Positions 10,614-21,212 are shown, counted from the first letter of the stretch. The stretch is DNA of 64,000 bases from Altibacter sp. (GCF_019913785.1 NZ_JAIOHK010000063.1:85209-149208); one strand, 5' to 3'. The notes: generated by a model not told the origin, from the sequence alone. Numbers and translations are program-made.

Positions 10614-11234
10614 TTAGTCGTGTATTGATAATAGAATCCAGCGTTGTGCATTGCCGTCATAAATAAATTCCACACTTCCGGTGCCGGCGAGTGTTTCCGA
10701 ACCGGCAAGAACCTTCATCCTATTCCTCGGTAAGGAATTTAAACTCTTAGGGTCCGATTCATCGATAAACACAATATTCTTGGTCACCGAATTATAAACG
10801 AACAAATGTTGTCCATCAACCCCATCATCTATCCCTGTGATTTTTATATTAGAAGGAAGCGCTATAATATTTATCACAGTCTTTCCTTCATTTATTTCAC
10901 CCGAACCCATTTCAAGATCTATATTATGAACCAAATTTCCGGGACCCACCGAAATTCCAGACAAATCGGTATCCCCTATGCTGTAATAGATACTTCTACT
11001 TAGTTCGAGTCGATTGTTCTCTAAGGTAAGCTGATTGTCTAAATTCAGAATAGTTAGGTTGCCTACATCATCGGCCCCAACAAGGGAAGTGGAATTTTCT
11101 AGTGGTTCCAATCCTTCTACGATGAGATCCCCGTTAACTTCTAATGTTTCATGAGGAGTAAGAGTTCCAATCCCTACTTGTCCATACAGATTACAAACCA
11201 AAAAATACAGTAAAATGGATATAGTTCTGTTCAT
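10614..11234 (-). CDS. Secreted protein, tandem paralog
   Basis: QVGIGTLTPHETLEVNG; C-terminus VEFIYDGNAQRWILLSI. Confidence 0.7.
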   Translation of the reverse strand: MNRTISILLYFLVCNLYGQVGIGTLTPHETLEVNGDLIVEGLEPLENSTSLVGADDVGNLTILNLDNQLTLENNRLELSRSIYYSIGDTDLSGISVGPGNLVHNIDLEMGSGEINEGKTVINIIALPSNIKITGIDDGVDGQHLFVYNSVTKNIVFIDESDPKSLNSLPRNRMKVLAGSETLAGTGSVEFIYDGNAQRWILLSIHD

Positions 11235-11262
11235 AATTAAATATTTGAATTAATAAAATGAA

Positions 11263-11871
11263 TTAGCCCCGTACATTGACCAAGATCCATTTTTCAATGG
11301 CCCCATCGTATATAAACTCTGCCACACCCACATTGTTAATTCCTATGTTTGCTCCTGATCCCGTTATAATTTTATTTTCAGAATCACTGGCAGCATTAAG
11401 ATTATAAAAGGTCACACTTTGAAATTGAGAATTATAGAAATAAATGATACGCCCATCATAGCCGCCGGCAAAACCAGTTACCACATAACCAGATGTCTCT
11501 CCTGTAAACCGAATGACCGTTTTATCCTGATTCACATCTCCTAATCCTATATCGTAATTGTTATATTGATTTACGGAGGCCGTGATCGATTGATCTACAT
11601 CTCCAATCAAAAAGATATTCGGGTCGACCGATTCGGTGACCTCCAAGGTGCCATTGGTAATATTAAAGGTAGTTCCTAATTCAAATTCTCGTGTTCCACC
11701 ATTCTGAACAACACCTACAAGTCTAGTGGCTGATATGGATAAATTAGGTTCAAATTTTAGGTTGCCATTCACATGCAATGTAGCCTGTGGATTTGTGGTA
11801 TTTATTCCAACATTTTGAGAAAATGAGACGAAAAGGGGAATGACGAGCAACACATAAATAGTAATCTTCAT
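11263..11871 (-). CDS. Secreted protein, tandem paralog
   Basis: NVGINTTNPQATLHVNG; C-terminus AEFIYDGAIEKWILVNV. Confidence 0.7.
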   Translation of the reverse strand: MKITIYVLLVIPLFVSFSQNVGINTTNPQATLHVNGNLKFEPNLSISATRLVGVVQNGGTREFELGTTFNITNGTLEVTESVDPNIFLIGDVDQSITASVNQYNNYDIGLGDVNQDKTVIRFTGETSGYVVTGFAGGYDGRIIYFYNSQFQSVTFYNLNAASDSENKIITGSGANIGINNVGVAEFIYDGAIEKWILVNVRG

Positions 11872-11988
11872 GTCTGGAATATTTAGGCGATAAACCTAAG
11901 TATAATTCCTTACAAAACAAACAATTATTGCCTTTTTTTCCGATTAAGTGTATTATTTACTCGATGAAATGCATTTTTTGTTAACATA

Positions 11989-12624
11989 TCATAAATTTAT
12001 GATGACTTCGTCTATTCCTCTTCTAACTTTCTTGAAATTGGCGAACATATCGTCGTCTGATCGATACCCAATGGGCAATACCAATACCGATTTCAGTCCG
12101 AGAGCATTTAATCCGAGTAAGGAATCATAGCCCTCAGGCTCAAAACCCTCAATAGGACAGGCATCGATCCCCTCTAGTGCGCAGACGGTCAATATATTCC
12201 CCATCGCTAAATAGGCTTGTTTTTCCATCCATGCATCAATTGACGCCGAGGATTTTTCAGAAAAATCGTCTACTAAAAAAGTTTCAAATGGTTGCAAGAT
12301 CGCGCGAGGAGTGTTTCGGATTTCCTCTACACGGTCAAAATAATTCTCGATATATTTTGCCGTCAATTTGGTTTCAATACAAAAGACCAACACATGCGAA
12401 GCATCTTGCACTTGCTTTTGCTGCATGGTTAATGGAACCAATTTCTTTTTTATTTCAGTATTGCCAATTACAATCATTTTAAGGGGTTGTAATCCATAAG
12501 AGGTAGCCGTAAGATTGAAGGATTCCTTTAAAATATTCAGTTTTTCTTCGGAAAGAATTTTAGACGGGTCGAATTTTTTACAGGCGTAGCGCCATTGAAG
12601 TCGTTCAATTATATTGGAAGTCAT
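11989..12624 (-). CDS. Nitroreductase family protein (NAD(P)H-dependent oxidoreductase)
   Basis: RYACKKFDPSK, SYGLQPLKMIVIGN, EGIDACPIEGFEPEGYDSLLGL, LPIGYRSDDD. Confidence 0.88.
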   Translation of the reverse strand: MTSNIIERLQWRYACKKFDPSKILSEEKLNILKESFNLTATSYGLQPLKMIVIGNTEIKKKLVPLTMQQKQVQDASHVLVFCIETKLTAKYIENYFDRVEEIRNTPRAILQPFETFLVDDFSEKSSASIDAWMEKQAYLAMGNILTVCALEGIDACPIEGFEPEGYDSLLGLNALGLKSVLVLPIGYRSDDDMFANFKKVRRGIDEVIINL

Positions 12625-12716
12625 TTACTGTATCTTTGAGAGCAAATTTAAGAATACTTGGACGATTGGCGAAGCATATCGCATAATGATGCCTAATAGT
12701 AGCAAAACAAAAAACT

Positions 12717-12770
12717 ATGTCGGAAATAGAAATCTTCAAAGACAGAAGCGAAACCAGAAGTTCTAAACCC
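12717..12770 (+). pseudogene. Truncated duplicate of the 5' end of the thioesterase gene at 19390
   Basis: MSEIEIFKDRSETRSSK vs MSEIETRKDRSETRIFK; DNA similarity also extends upstream of both ATGs. Confidence 0.7.
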
Positions 12771-13008
12771 AACTTGCCATGTATCACGCCTAATCTTCAC
12801 GCCAAACAAATTGGCCGGCTAGTACGCTATTGAATCGATGCGGGTGTATTATTTTTTCGAGCACAAAATTGACAGTTTCACTTTTGCTTCTGGAAATTAA
12901 GTTTTAATAATTCCTTTAATTATCATATATTCAGCATAATTTACAAGGCGTTTCTCCTCAATTAGTTCTAGTCCAATAATTTAATATCCAATTGACGCAT
13001 TTAGCAGT

Positions 13009-14589
13009 ATGAAAAGTATACTCATAGTAGATGATACCTTTGAAAATCTATATTTACTTCGTGTGATCCTTCAAAAAGGAGGATTTACAGTATTTGAAGC
13101 TGAAAATGGGGAACAAGGCCTACGAATACTTCATGAAAATAAAATCGACATGATTATATCGGACATTCTGATGCCGGTAATGGATGGTTATATGTTTTGT
13201 CAGGCATGTAAAAAGCATAAATTATTTCGAGAGATTCCATTCGTTTTTTATTCTTCAACCTACACCGCCAAACTAGATGAAGACTTTGCTTTAAAACTTG
13301 GTGGGGCTAAGTTTTTACGAAGACCTATGGAGCAAGACGAATTAATGCGTGAAATTCAAAGTATCTTCAATACGGATAATTTTAAAGCGAAAACCGGAAA
13401 GAACATACAGGTTACCGATAAAGAAGTGCTAAAATTATATAGCGAACGTCTGGTAAATAAATTAGAACTTAAAAATATTGAACTTGAAAATGAAATTCTT
13501 GAACGCAAAAAAGCAGAAGAAAAATTAATTTCAACAAACGAGCAGCTTTCTAAGGCAAATTTAGAGCTAGTTCATTTACGAAAACAACTGGAACAAGAAA
13601 ATGTTTATTTGAGAGACGAACTGGATTTGGTATTTAACTATGGGGAATTAGTATATGGCAGTGCTGCATTTGCAAATGTGCTTGCACAGGTTGAAAAAGT
13701 GGCCCCAACCGATGCTACCGTTTTGTTACAAGGAGAGTCCGGTACCGGAAAAGAATTAGTAGCCAGAGCCGTTCACAATGAAAGTTTACGAAATAACAAA
13801 CCCTTGATAAAGGTTAATTGCTCTGCAATACCGAGAGAACTTATAGAAAGTGAGTTTTTTGGACATAAGAAAGGATCGTTCACAGGGGCGATAAACGATA
13901 AAGTGGGTAAGTTTGAGCTGGCAGATGGAGGCACTTTGTTTTTGGACGAAATTGGTGAATTACCCATTGATATGCAGCCAAAAATTTTAAGATTTTTACA
14001 AGAAGGTGAGATTGAAGTGGTTGGTGGTACCGAGATAAAGAAGTTAGATGTGAGAGTCATTGCTGCCACAAATAGAGAGTTAAAAAAAGAGATTTATAAA
14101 AAGCGTTTCAGGGAAGATTTATATTTTCGTCTAAACGTATTTCCAATTATTATACCTCCATTAAGAGATCGAAAAGATGATATTCCTTTGTTAGTGGAGC
14201 ATTTTGTCGACAAGTTTAATAAGGCGTATTTAAAGAATATTAAGTATATCTCGGATGAAGCAATTAATAAGCTCAAGGCGTATCCCTGGCCTGGGAATAT
14301 TAGAGAACTAGAAAATTTAATTGAAAGAGCTTCCATTTTATCGACAAATCAAACCTTAATCATTCCGGGATTCGAATCGAAAACCCAAGCTTCTAAACAA
14401 CTTATCGCTGCCAATAAAAACGATTTAACGCTAGAAATGATTCAGAGAAGTCATATAATTCAAGTTTTGGAACAATGTAACTGGAAAATAAGCGGAGCAA
14501 AAGGAGCGGCAGAAATATTAAATTTGAAACCCAGCACATTACGAGATAAAATGACCAAACTCGGCATAAAAAAGCCGCGTAAGAAATAA
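13009..14589 (+). CDS. Sigma-54-dependent response regulator (REC - coiled coil - AAA+ - Fis-type HTH)
   Basis: REC: MIISDILMPVMDG; AAA+: GESGTGKELVARAVH, GAFTGA-type loop seen as GSFTGAIND; C-terminal HTH. Confidence 0.93.
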   Translation: MKSILIVDDTFENLYLLRVILQKGGFTVFEAENGEQGLRILHENKIDMIISDILMPVMDGYMFCQACKKHKLFREIPFVFYSSTYTAKLDEDFALKLGGAKFLRRPMEQDELMREIQSIFNTDNFKAKTGKNIQVTDKEVLKLYSERLVNKLELKNIELENEILERKKAEEKLISTNEQLSKANLELVHLRKQLEQENVYLRDELDLVFNYGELVYGSAAFANVLAQVEKVAPTDATVLLQGESGTGKELVARAVHNESLRNNKPLIKVNCSAIPRELIESEFFGHKKGSFTGAINDKVGKFELADGGTLFLDEIGELPIDMQPKILRFLQEGEIEVVGGTEIKKLDVRVIAATNRELKKEIYKKRFREDLYFRLNVFPIIIPPLRDRKDDIPLLVEHFVDKFNKAYLKNIKYISDEAINKLKAYPWPGNIRELENLIERASILSTNQTLIIPGFESKTQASKQLIAANKNDLTLEMIQRSHIIQVLEQCNWKISGAKGAAEILNLKPSTLRDKMTKLGIKKPRKK

Positions 14590-14675
14590 GACATCCGGTT
14601 GATATTCCAAGTTGCGAAATAGGATTTGGATGCTATTTTCATAACTTGCCGGATACCCCAAATAGTTAGTACCCG

Positions 14676-16733
14676 ATGAACATATACATCAGCATATTTT
14701 TAGAATTCTTACTAATCTCCACTAGTATTCTATTCCTATTTAAATTTAGGAAAAAAATGGGCTTAGCTCCCTTGTACATTCTTTTAGGAACTGTTCAATA
14801 TATACAGGCACTTTCAAATACAATGGTAGCCTTTGAAATCTTCGACAGATTTACCATATATCCCGGCTCTGTCATTTTATTCTCTGCGGTCTTATTTGCT
14901 GTTTTATTAATTTATATAAAGGAAGGTGTTACCAGTGCACGCATGCTTATTATTGGAATTATTATTTCAAACCTCGTTTTGTCTGCACTTTTTGGAATCA
15001 CTTACCAACAAGAACTTGTGCTTGGAAATAATCAAGACCTCAATGCTGTTTCATCCTTTTTAATTAATTATAAATTTTTTATTGTAGGCACGGTCATATT
15101 GCTAGTAGATTTCATTTTATTGGGGATCATTTATCAATTTCTGATTTCAAAAATCAAAAAATTGAATTACTTGCTAGTGCTCTTTATTTCCTTATTGTCC
15201 GTTTTAATTTTCGATGCTTTCGCCTTTAATATAATTCTCCGATATGATTCTCCCGATCTAGTAAATTCAATAGTTGGTCATATCATAGGCAAATCTTTTT
15301 CGGCACTTATATTTTCAGTGATCCTATATGTTTATTTAAAATTTGTTGATGATGATAAAAAAAACACTGCCTTTATCGCCAATCAAAACAGAGATGTTTT
15401 ATCAATTCTTACATATAAACAGAAGTTTCTAGACCTACTAGTCGAAAAAAAACAAGTTGAATCAAAATTGACCTCTCAACTTGAGACTACCTTACATAAT
15501 ATTTCCGATGGATTTGTCTCACTAGACACTAATTGGTGTTATACCTATGTCAATAAAAAAGGGGCCGAATTTTTAGGAAAATCACCCGAAACTTTAATTG
15601 GCAAGCATATTTGGACCGAATTTCCCGAAGGTGTTGACCTCCCGTTTTATAAGGCATACTATAAGGCCGTGGAAACTCAAAAAACAATCTACTTTGAAGA
15701 GTATTACGAACCCTTTGACCGTTGGTTTGAAAACAGAATTTACCCATCACCCGACGGGCTAACCATTTATTTTACCGATATCACAGCGAAAAGAAAAGCA
15801 GAATTAGCTTTAAAAGAAAGTGAAAATCATATTAGAACCATATTAGAAACCGAACCTGAATGTATTAAGCAATTGAGCACTAAAGGCGAATTAATTTATA
15901 TGAATCCTGCAGGATTAGCAATGATAGAAGCAGAAAATCTTGATATGGTCAAAGGACACTCTATTTTAGGTCTCATACTGCCCGAACATCAAAAGGCGTT
16001 TAAAGAATTAAATAGTAAAGTTTTTAAAGGACAGTCAGGTCGCCTTGAATTTGAAATAAAAGGACTTAAAGGAACCAAGAGGTGGCTCGAAACACATGCA
16101 GTGCCTTTTAAAGATACAGATGGAAATATAATCTCATTGCTTGGAGTAACAAGGGATGTGACCCATCGAAAACTGGCAGAAACTGCTTTAATAAAAAGTG
16201 AACAGTACTTAGAAAACATCATTAATAATATTGGAGACCCTGTTTTTGTAAAAGATGAACAGAGTCATATACTACTCGTAAACGATGCTTTTTGTAAAAT
16301 ATTTAACCTTTCAAAACAAGACATCATCGGAAAGACTTTGGCAGAAAACGTTCCATCGCAAGAAAGAGAAAGTTTTTTAAGTATCGACAGACATGTGCTT
16401 GAAACCGGTCTTGAAAATGTTAATGAGGAGACCCTAACCGTAAATGCCAATGAAACACGAATAATTTCCACGAAAAAGACCCGGTTTATTGATGATAGCG
16501 GCACTAAATTTCTAATTGGAACTATTAGAGATATTACAGGACGTAAGAAAGATGAAGAGGAGTTAGAAAAGCACAAAAATAATCTTGAGGAAATAGTGAA
16601 ACTCAGAACTGAAGAGGTTAATTCTAAAAACACTGAATTACAACGCATGAATAAATTGTTTGTTGGGAGAGAATTAAAAATGAAAGAACTAAAGAATATT
16701 ATACAAGAGTTGCAGTTTAAAAAAGATAGTTAG
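14676..16733 (+). CDS. Membrane protein with several PAS domains; no recognisable kinase domain
   Basis: N-terminal TM segments; PAS cores (DGFVSLDTNWCYTYVNKKGAEFLGKS, DPVFVKDEQSHILLVNDAFCKIF); ends in a coiled coil. Confidence 0.85.
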   Translation: MNIYISIFLEFLLISTSILFLFKFRKKMGLAPLYILLGTVQYIQALSNTMVAFEIFDRFTIYPGSVILFSAVLFAVLLIYIKEGVTSARMLIIGIIISNLVLSALFGITYQQELVLGNNQDLNAVSSFLINYKFFIVGTVILLVDFILLGIIYQFLISKIKKLNYLLVLFISLLSVLIFDAFAFNIILRYDSPDLVNSIVGHIIGKSFSALIFSVILYVYLKFVDDDKKNTAFIANQNRDVLSILTYKQKFLDLLVEKKQVESKLTSQLETTLHNISDGFVSLDTNWCYTYVNKKGAEFLGKSPETLIGKHIWTEFPEGVDLPFYKAYYKAVETQKTIYFEEYYEPFDRWFENRIYPSPDGLTIYFTDITAKRKAELALKESENHIRTILETEPECIKQLSTKGELIYMNPAGLAMIEAENLDMVKGHSILGLILPEHQKAFKELNSKVFKGQSGRLEFEIKGLKGTKRWLETHAVPFKDTDGNIISLLGVTRDVTHRKLAETALIKSEQYLENIINNIGDPVFVKDEQSHILLVNDAFCKIFNLSKQDIIGKTLAENVPSQERESFLSIDRHVLETGLENVNEETLTVNANETRIISTKKTRFIDDSGTKFLIGTIRDITGRKKDEEELEKHKNNLEEIVKLRTEEVNSKNTELQRMNKLFVGRELKMKELKNIIQELQFKKDS

Positions 16734-16775
16734 ATATAGCATGAGCGTGAAAAAACCATTCAATTTTGTTTTAGT

Positions 16776-18905
16776 ATGAAGAGCAACCCATTTTATCTTT
16801 TCTTTAAAAGGCCTTTGGTAGCGGGTTTCTCAACTTTTATAATACTCCTTTCTATTAGTCAATACATTGCCTATCAGAAGTACTTGATTAATGAAAATGA
16901 TCAAAAGAAAGAAATAGACAATCAGGTAAACCTAATCAAAGAGAAACTGCAGGCATTGGTGATGTACAGCTATTCGACAACAAAAACACTGGGGTACATT
17001 GTTGAAAGAAATGGTATACCTCCAGATTTTGATAGCATCGCCATCAAATTATTAGACAAACAAGAATATTTTGACGCCGTGCAATTGGTGGATGGCGATG
17101 GTTTTATCACACATGTTTATCCATTAAAGGGAAATGAAGTAATAGGTTTTAATATTATGAAAAGTGCTACCGCTAGTAGTGGAGCACTAGCTACCATTGA
17201 AAGAAAAGATTTTTTTATAGCAGGTCCCGTTCACCTAAAACAAGGGGGCGTGGGTATAATAAGTAGGCACCCTATTTTTATTGATGACAAATTCGCAGGA
17301 TTTTCGGCCGTTATTACAAAGCTTTCCACCTTTTTTGAGGATTTGAATATAGACACATCAGGTGACAATCAATTTATTTATCAGCTTTCCAGAGTTAATT
17401 TTGAAACGGGTGAAGAAAATTATTTTTTAGAACATGATATGTCGGCATTTAAAGATTTTGCGGTCCCCATTAAATTGTCATTCGGTGAATGGAAGCTTTA
17501 TGTGGTGCCAATAAAAAAAGGCCTTAATACAGGAATATGGTTCGAATTAATTGGATTTATACTCACTGTCCTTTTTAGTTGGGGGGCTTGGTATTTTACA
17601 GGACAATCGGAACGGATAAGCAAATTAATCAATGTGAAACTAGTCGAACAAGAATCTCAATTAAGTACGCTTCATAAAACCTCCAAAGCACAAATAGAAA
17701 AAAGCGAGCTGTTGTATCGCAGCCTAACTTCCAATGCTCCGGTTGCCATTTTTAATACAAATGAATTCGGGGCCTGTACCTATGTAAATGAAGAATGGAT
17801 GAAATTTTCCGGCATGAGTTTTTCTGAAGCAATGGGAGTGGGCTATCAAAATGCCATACATCCCGACGATAAGGAAAGGGTATTGAACGAATGGCAAGAA
17901 TCGATTGTTTCTGACACCGAGTTTAAATCGGAATTGAGATTTCAGGATAAGTTAGGCAATATTACATTCCTTGCGGCGAAAGCAACCAAGTTGATCGATG
18001 CAAATAATAATTTGCTTGGATACATTGGAATCGCATTAGACATCACAGAAAGAATTGATACGGAAAAGGAATTATTACTTTATAAAACAGACTTAGAGAA
18101 ATTAGTGAGTTTGCGAACCGAAGAGCTCAACGATAGCAAAGAAGCTTTATTAAACCTATTAGAGGACTTAAATTCTCAATCTGTCGAGCTGGAAAAAGAA
18201 AAAGTAAAGGCGCAGTCGGCCGATTTGATGAAATCTGCCTTCTTAGCGACCATGTCACATGAGCTTAGGACACCTATGAATTCGATCATTGGATTTACAA
18301 GTATCTTATTGCAGGAATACGCGGGGCCCTTAAACGAGGAACAGGCCAAACAATTAGCCATGGTTAAAAATAGCGGCCAGCATTTACTAAATTTAATAAA
18401 TGACATTTTAGATATATCAAAAATTGAAGCCGGTGAATTGGTCGTATCGATGGTTGAATTTGATTATGTAAAAACACTTACCAACACTATCGATTTTATT
18501 GTACCTCAGGCTTCAAAGAAAGGAATTGAAATTAAAACAGAAATTTCCGAAAAAGTGATAAAAATTAAGAGTGATAAAAGAAGGGTCGAGCAAATTCTAT
18601 TGAATCTAATTTCAAATGCTATAAAGTTTTCTAATAATGGAACCATCCTCATCAAAGTAGATAGCAGAGATAATACACTCGTCACTCAGGTTATAGATGA
18701 AGGAATTGGAATCAGTAATTCAGATTTAAATAAGTTATTCATGCCTTTTATCCAACTTGATGGGGGTCTCACGAGGAGTCATGAAGGTACCGGGTTGGGG
18801 TTAGCAATTAGCAAAAATTTAGTGGAAAAGCTAGGTGGAACTATTTCTGCAAAAAGTGAAGTAAATAAAGGAAGTACATTTACATTTAGCTTACCTATAA
18901 AATAA
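16776..18905 (+). CDS. Hybrid-less sensor histidine kinase (CHASE-like - PAS - HisKA - HATPase_c)
   Basis: H-box FLATMSHELRTPMNSIIGF, N-box NLISNAIKFS, G boxes DEGIGIS and GTGLGLAIS. Confidence 0.93.
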   Translation: MKSNPFYLFFKRPLVAGFSTFIILLSISQYIAYQKYLINENDQKKEIDNQVNLIKEKLQALVMYSYSTTKTLGYIVERNGIPPDFDSIAIKLLDKQEYFDAVQLVDGDGFITHVYPLKGNEVIGFNIMKSATASSGALATIERKDFFIAGPVHLKQGGVGIISRHPIFIDDKFAGFSAVITKLSTFFEDLNIDTSGDNQFIYQLSRVNFETGEENYFLEHDMSAFKDFAVPIKLSFGEWKLYVVPIKKGLNTGIWFELIGFILTVLFSWGAWYFTGQSERISKLINVKLVEQESQLSTLHKTSKAQIEKSELLYRSLTSNAPVAIFNTNEFGACTYVNEEWMKFSGMSFSEAMGVGYQNAIHPDDKERVLNEWQESIVSDTEFKSELRFQDKLGNITFLAAKATKLIDANNNLLGYIGIALDITERIDTEKELLLYKTDLEKLVSLRTEELNDSKEALLNLLEDLNSQSVELEKEKVKAQSADLMKSAFLATMSHELRTPMNSIIGFTSILLQEYAGPLNEEQAKQLAMVKNSGQHLLNLINDILDISKIEAGELVVSMVEFDYVKTLTNTIDFIVPQASKKGIEIKTEISEKVIKIKSDKRRVEQILLNLISNAIKFSNNGTILIKVDSRDNTLVTQVIDEGIGISNSDLNKLFMPFIQLDGGLTRSHEGTGLGLAISKNLVEKLGGTISAKSEVNKGSTFTFSLPIK

Positions 18906-18935
18906 GACGTATTAATTTAACAAATCCATAAATTA

Positions 18936-19313
18936 ATGAAAACAAATATTTTAATAATCGAAGACAACGAGCAGAATATGTATATGTTGTCCTACCTCCT
19001 TGTTAAAAGTGGGTATCATGTAATTCAAGCATTTAATGGAGTTGATGGGTTAAAATTGGCTCATGACCATAAACCGGAGATTATTTTAATTGATATTCAA
19101 TTACCCGATATGGATGGCTATGAAATTTGTATTAAATTAAGACATAATAGTATACCTAAAAATACAACAATTATAACAGTAACCTCTTATGCAATGGGTG
19201 GAGACAAAGAAAAATCTCTGGAAGCCGGTGCCAATGGTTATATAGAGAAACCTATAGATCCTGAAACTTTTGTGGCGAAAATGGAACGTATTCATCAAAC
19301 CAAAGAAAAATAG
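18936..19313 (+). CDS. Stand-alone receiver-domain response regulator
   Basis: ILIIEDNEQNMYML, IILIDIQLPDMDGYE, T/K signature positions. Confidence 0.93.
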   Translation: MKTNILIIEDNEQNMYMLSYLLVKSGYHVIQAFNGVDGLKLAHDHKPEIILIDIQLPDMDGYEICIKLRHNSIPKNTTIITVTSYAMGGDKEKSLEAGANGYIEKPIDPETFVAKMERIHQTKEK

Positions 19314-19389
19314 TACAAAAGTCATAGCACTTGTGGACGACAATTCGGAACAGATAAAAGCACGCCTACCAATAGTAAAACAATAAACT

Positions 19390-19779
19390 ATGTCAGAAAT
19401 AGAAACCCGCAAAGACCGAAGCGAAACCAGAATATTTAAAGCGGTATTCCCTAATACTACCAATCATTACGATACGCTATTTGGAGGAGCAACTTTACAT
19501 TTGATGGATGAGGCCTCTTTTATTTGCGCGACGCGTTTCAGCAGAAAAAAAGTGGTAACGGTTTCAACAGATAAAATAGACTTCACCACCCCCATTCCAC
19601 AAGGATCCATCATAGAATTAGTTGCCAGAGTGGATAAAGTGGGTCGCACCAGCTGTGTGGTAAAAACCGAGATCTTTATGGAAGACATGTACAGCACCAA
19701 AAGAGAGAAAGTCGTAACCGGCTATTTTACCTTTGTGGCGGTGGGAGAAGATAAAAAACCCATTTCAATTATCGATTAA
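19390..19779 (+). CDS. Acyl-CoA thioesterase (hotdog fold)
   Basis: PNTTNHYDTLFGGATLHLMDEASFICATRFS motif. Confidence 0.9.
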   Translation: MSEIETRKDRSETRIFKAVFPNTTNHYDTLFGGATLHLMDEASFICATRFSRKKVVTVSTDKIDFTTPIPQGSIIELVARVDKVGRTSCVVKTEIFMEDMYSTKREKVVTGYFTFVAVGEDKKPISIID

Positions 19780-20015
19780 GTAGGTGTTCTCGTACAGTTT
19801 TAATACCATTCAACCTGTTTTTTTGATTAATTATCTGAATTTTAATCACTTATATCGGATTCAGATCTAAATTGCCTATCTTTAAAATTATCGCAGGTTA
19901 CTTCAGCCTGCTAATTTTATGTTATCCCCATTTCGATTAAAATTGTATTTGAGCTTTTAAAAAACGAAACAGGTAAACAGCCTGCTATATATTTTACTAA
20001 CCAAAACCATTTAAC

Positions 20016-20960
20016 ATGAAGAAAATTTTAATTCTTTCGGTCATGATGTTTACCATCATTGCCTATTCGCAAAAAAAGAAAAACGGAACTGTTTATAACG
20101 AGCATCCTGCCATTACCATGGTGGAAGCTTTGCAACAGGCCAGTATTGTTGGAGACACCATTAAAGTAGCTATGTATTTAGCAGATGATTTTAGGTATTT
20201 CGATGGCACGGCCGACAACAGAGACTTTGAAGGCACCAATAAACAACAATTTATAAATTGGACAAAGTGGAACAAAAAGAACATTGCCTATGGCAAAGTA
20301 TTCCGCCAAGGAAGTGCCTATCCCGATGCTATCGAATACAAGGATGATGAGTCGGGATTATGGGTCCAAACCTGGGATGTTCAGCGTGGTATTCATGAAA
20401 AAACCGGTGTGAAGATTGACCGTCCGGTGCATACCTTATATCGCGTTAATGCCGATAACAAGGTAGCAGTAATGATTGAATATTCGGAAAGTCCTTTCCG
20501 CGAGATTAGAAATAGTAACGCTCCCAGAACCAATGGAACCATCTACAACAATCATGAATATATTAACAAGGTCCGCCGAATGATGGGTGCCCTTGAAAAT
20601 AACGACTTAGACAAGGCGTATAGTTTTTTTGATAAGGATGCGCGTTTTAGCAATATAAATATGCCCATTGGAGAGTCGCATACACTTGCCGAAGACCGGG
20701 AAGGTTTTACCAAAATGATGGAAACCTATGAAATTCAGAGTGTCGATGTTAGAGGTTATCCAGACTATATGGAATACGAACAAGACAATGCGAAAGTAGT
20801 CTACTCTTGGTGGAACATACGGTTACTAAGAAAAAAGGATAAAAAAGAGTTTGTGGTACCTGCCCATTATTCGCATCGCTTTAACGATGAGGGTATGATA
20901 ATTGCTGAAACCGGATACTATAGTTTAGTTCACTTTGAAGATAAAAAAGAGAAAAAATAG
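20016..20960 (+). CDS. Secreted protein with NTF2-like (SnoaL-like) repeats
   Basis: Signal peptide; two similar domains with YxDDFRYFDGTADNRDFEG / FFDKDARFSNINMPIGESHTLAEDREGF. Confidence 0.65.
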   Translation: MKKILILSVMMFTIIAYSQKKKNGTVYNEHPAITMVEALQQASIVGDTIKVAMYLADDFRYFDGTADNRDFEGTNKQQFINWTKWNKKNIAYGKVFRQGSAYPDAIEYKDDESGLWVQTWDVQRGIHEKTGVKIDRPVHTLYRVNADNKVAVMIEYSESPFREIRNSNAPRTNGTIYNNHEYINKVRRMMGALENNDLDKAYSFFDKDARFSNINMPIGESHTLAEDREGFTKMMETYEIQSVDVRGYPDYMEYEQDNAKVVYSWWNIRLLRKKDKKEFVVPAHYSHRFNDEGMIIAETGYYSLVHFEDKKEKK

Positions 20961-20980
20961 ACATTTCAAATTTATAACTA

Positions 20981-21008
20981 AAACCCATACAGCACTGTAT
21001 GGGTTTTT
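20981..21008 (+). terminator. Intrinsic terminator
   Basis: AAACCCATACAG-CA-CTGTATGGGTTTTTT. Confidence 0.8.
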
Positions 21009-21075
21009 TATGTTACACAATATAGTTCGCGTCGAAATTATTAATCAAAAGATTTTAAAGAGTAAAAAAAGGTGC

Positions 21076-21083
21076 TATATTTG
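21076..21083 (+). promoter_or_regulatory. Candidate -7 element TATATTTG of the tRNA-Ser gene
   Basis: TAnnTTTG consensus just upstream of the tRNA. Confidence 0.5.
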
Positions 21084-21094
21084 CAGCCGCTAAA

Positions 21095-21179
21095 GGAGAA
21101 ATGGCAGAGTGGTCGAATGCGGCAGTCTTGAAAACTGTTGAGGGTCACACCTCCGGGGGTTCGAATCCCTCTTTCTCCG
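21095..21179 (+). tRNA. tRNA-Ser (anticodon UGA)
   Basis: GGAGAAA/TTTCTCC acceptor stem, anticodon loop CTTGAAA, long variable arm, TTCGAATC T-loop. Confidence 0.95.
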
Positions 21180-21180
21180 C
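21168..21180 (+). repeat. attL core (overlaps tRNA-Ser 3' end)
   Basis: cctctttctccgc, identical to 57836-57848. Confidence 0.85.
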
Positions 21181-21212
21181 TGATAGAGTTGTCATATGAC
21201 ACTTTAAAAGTC

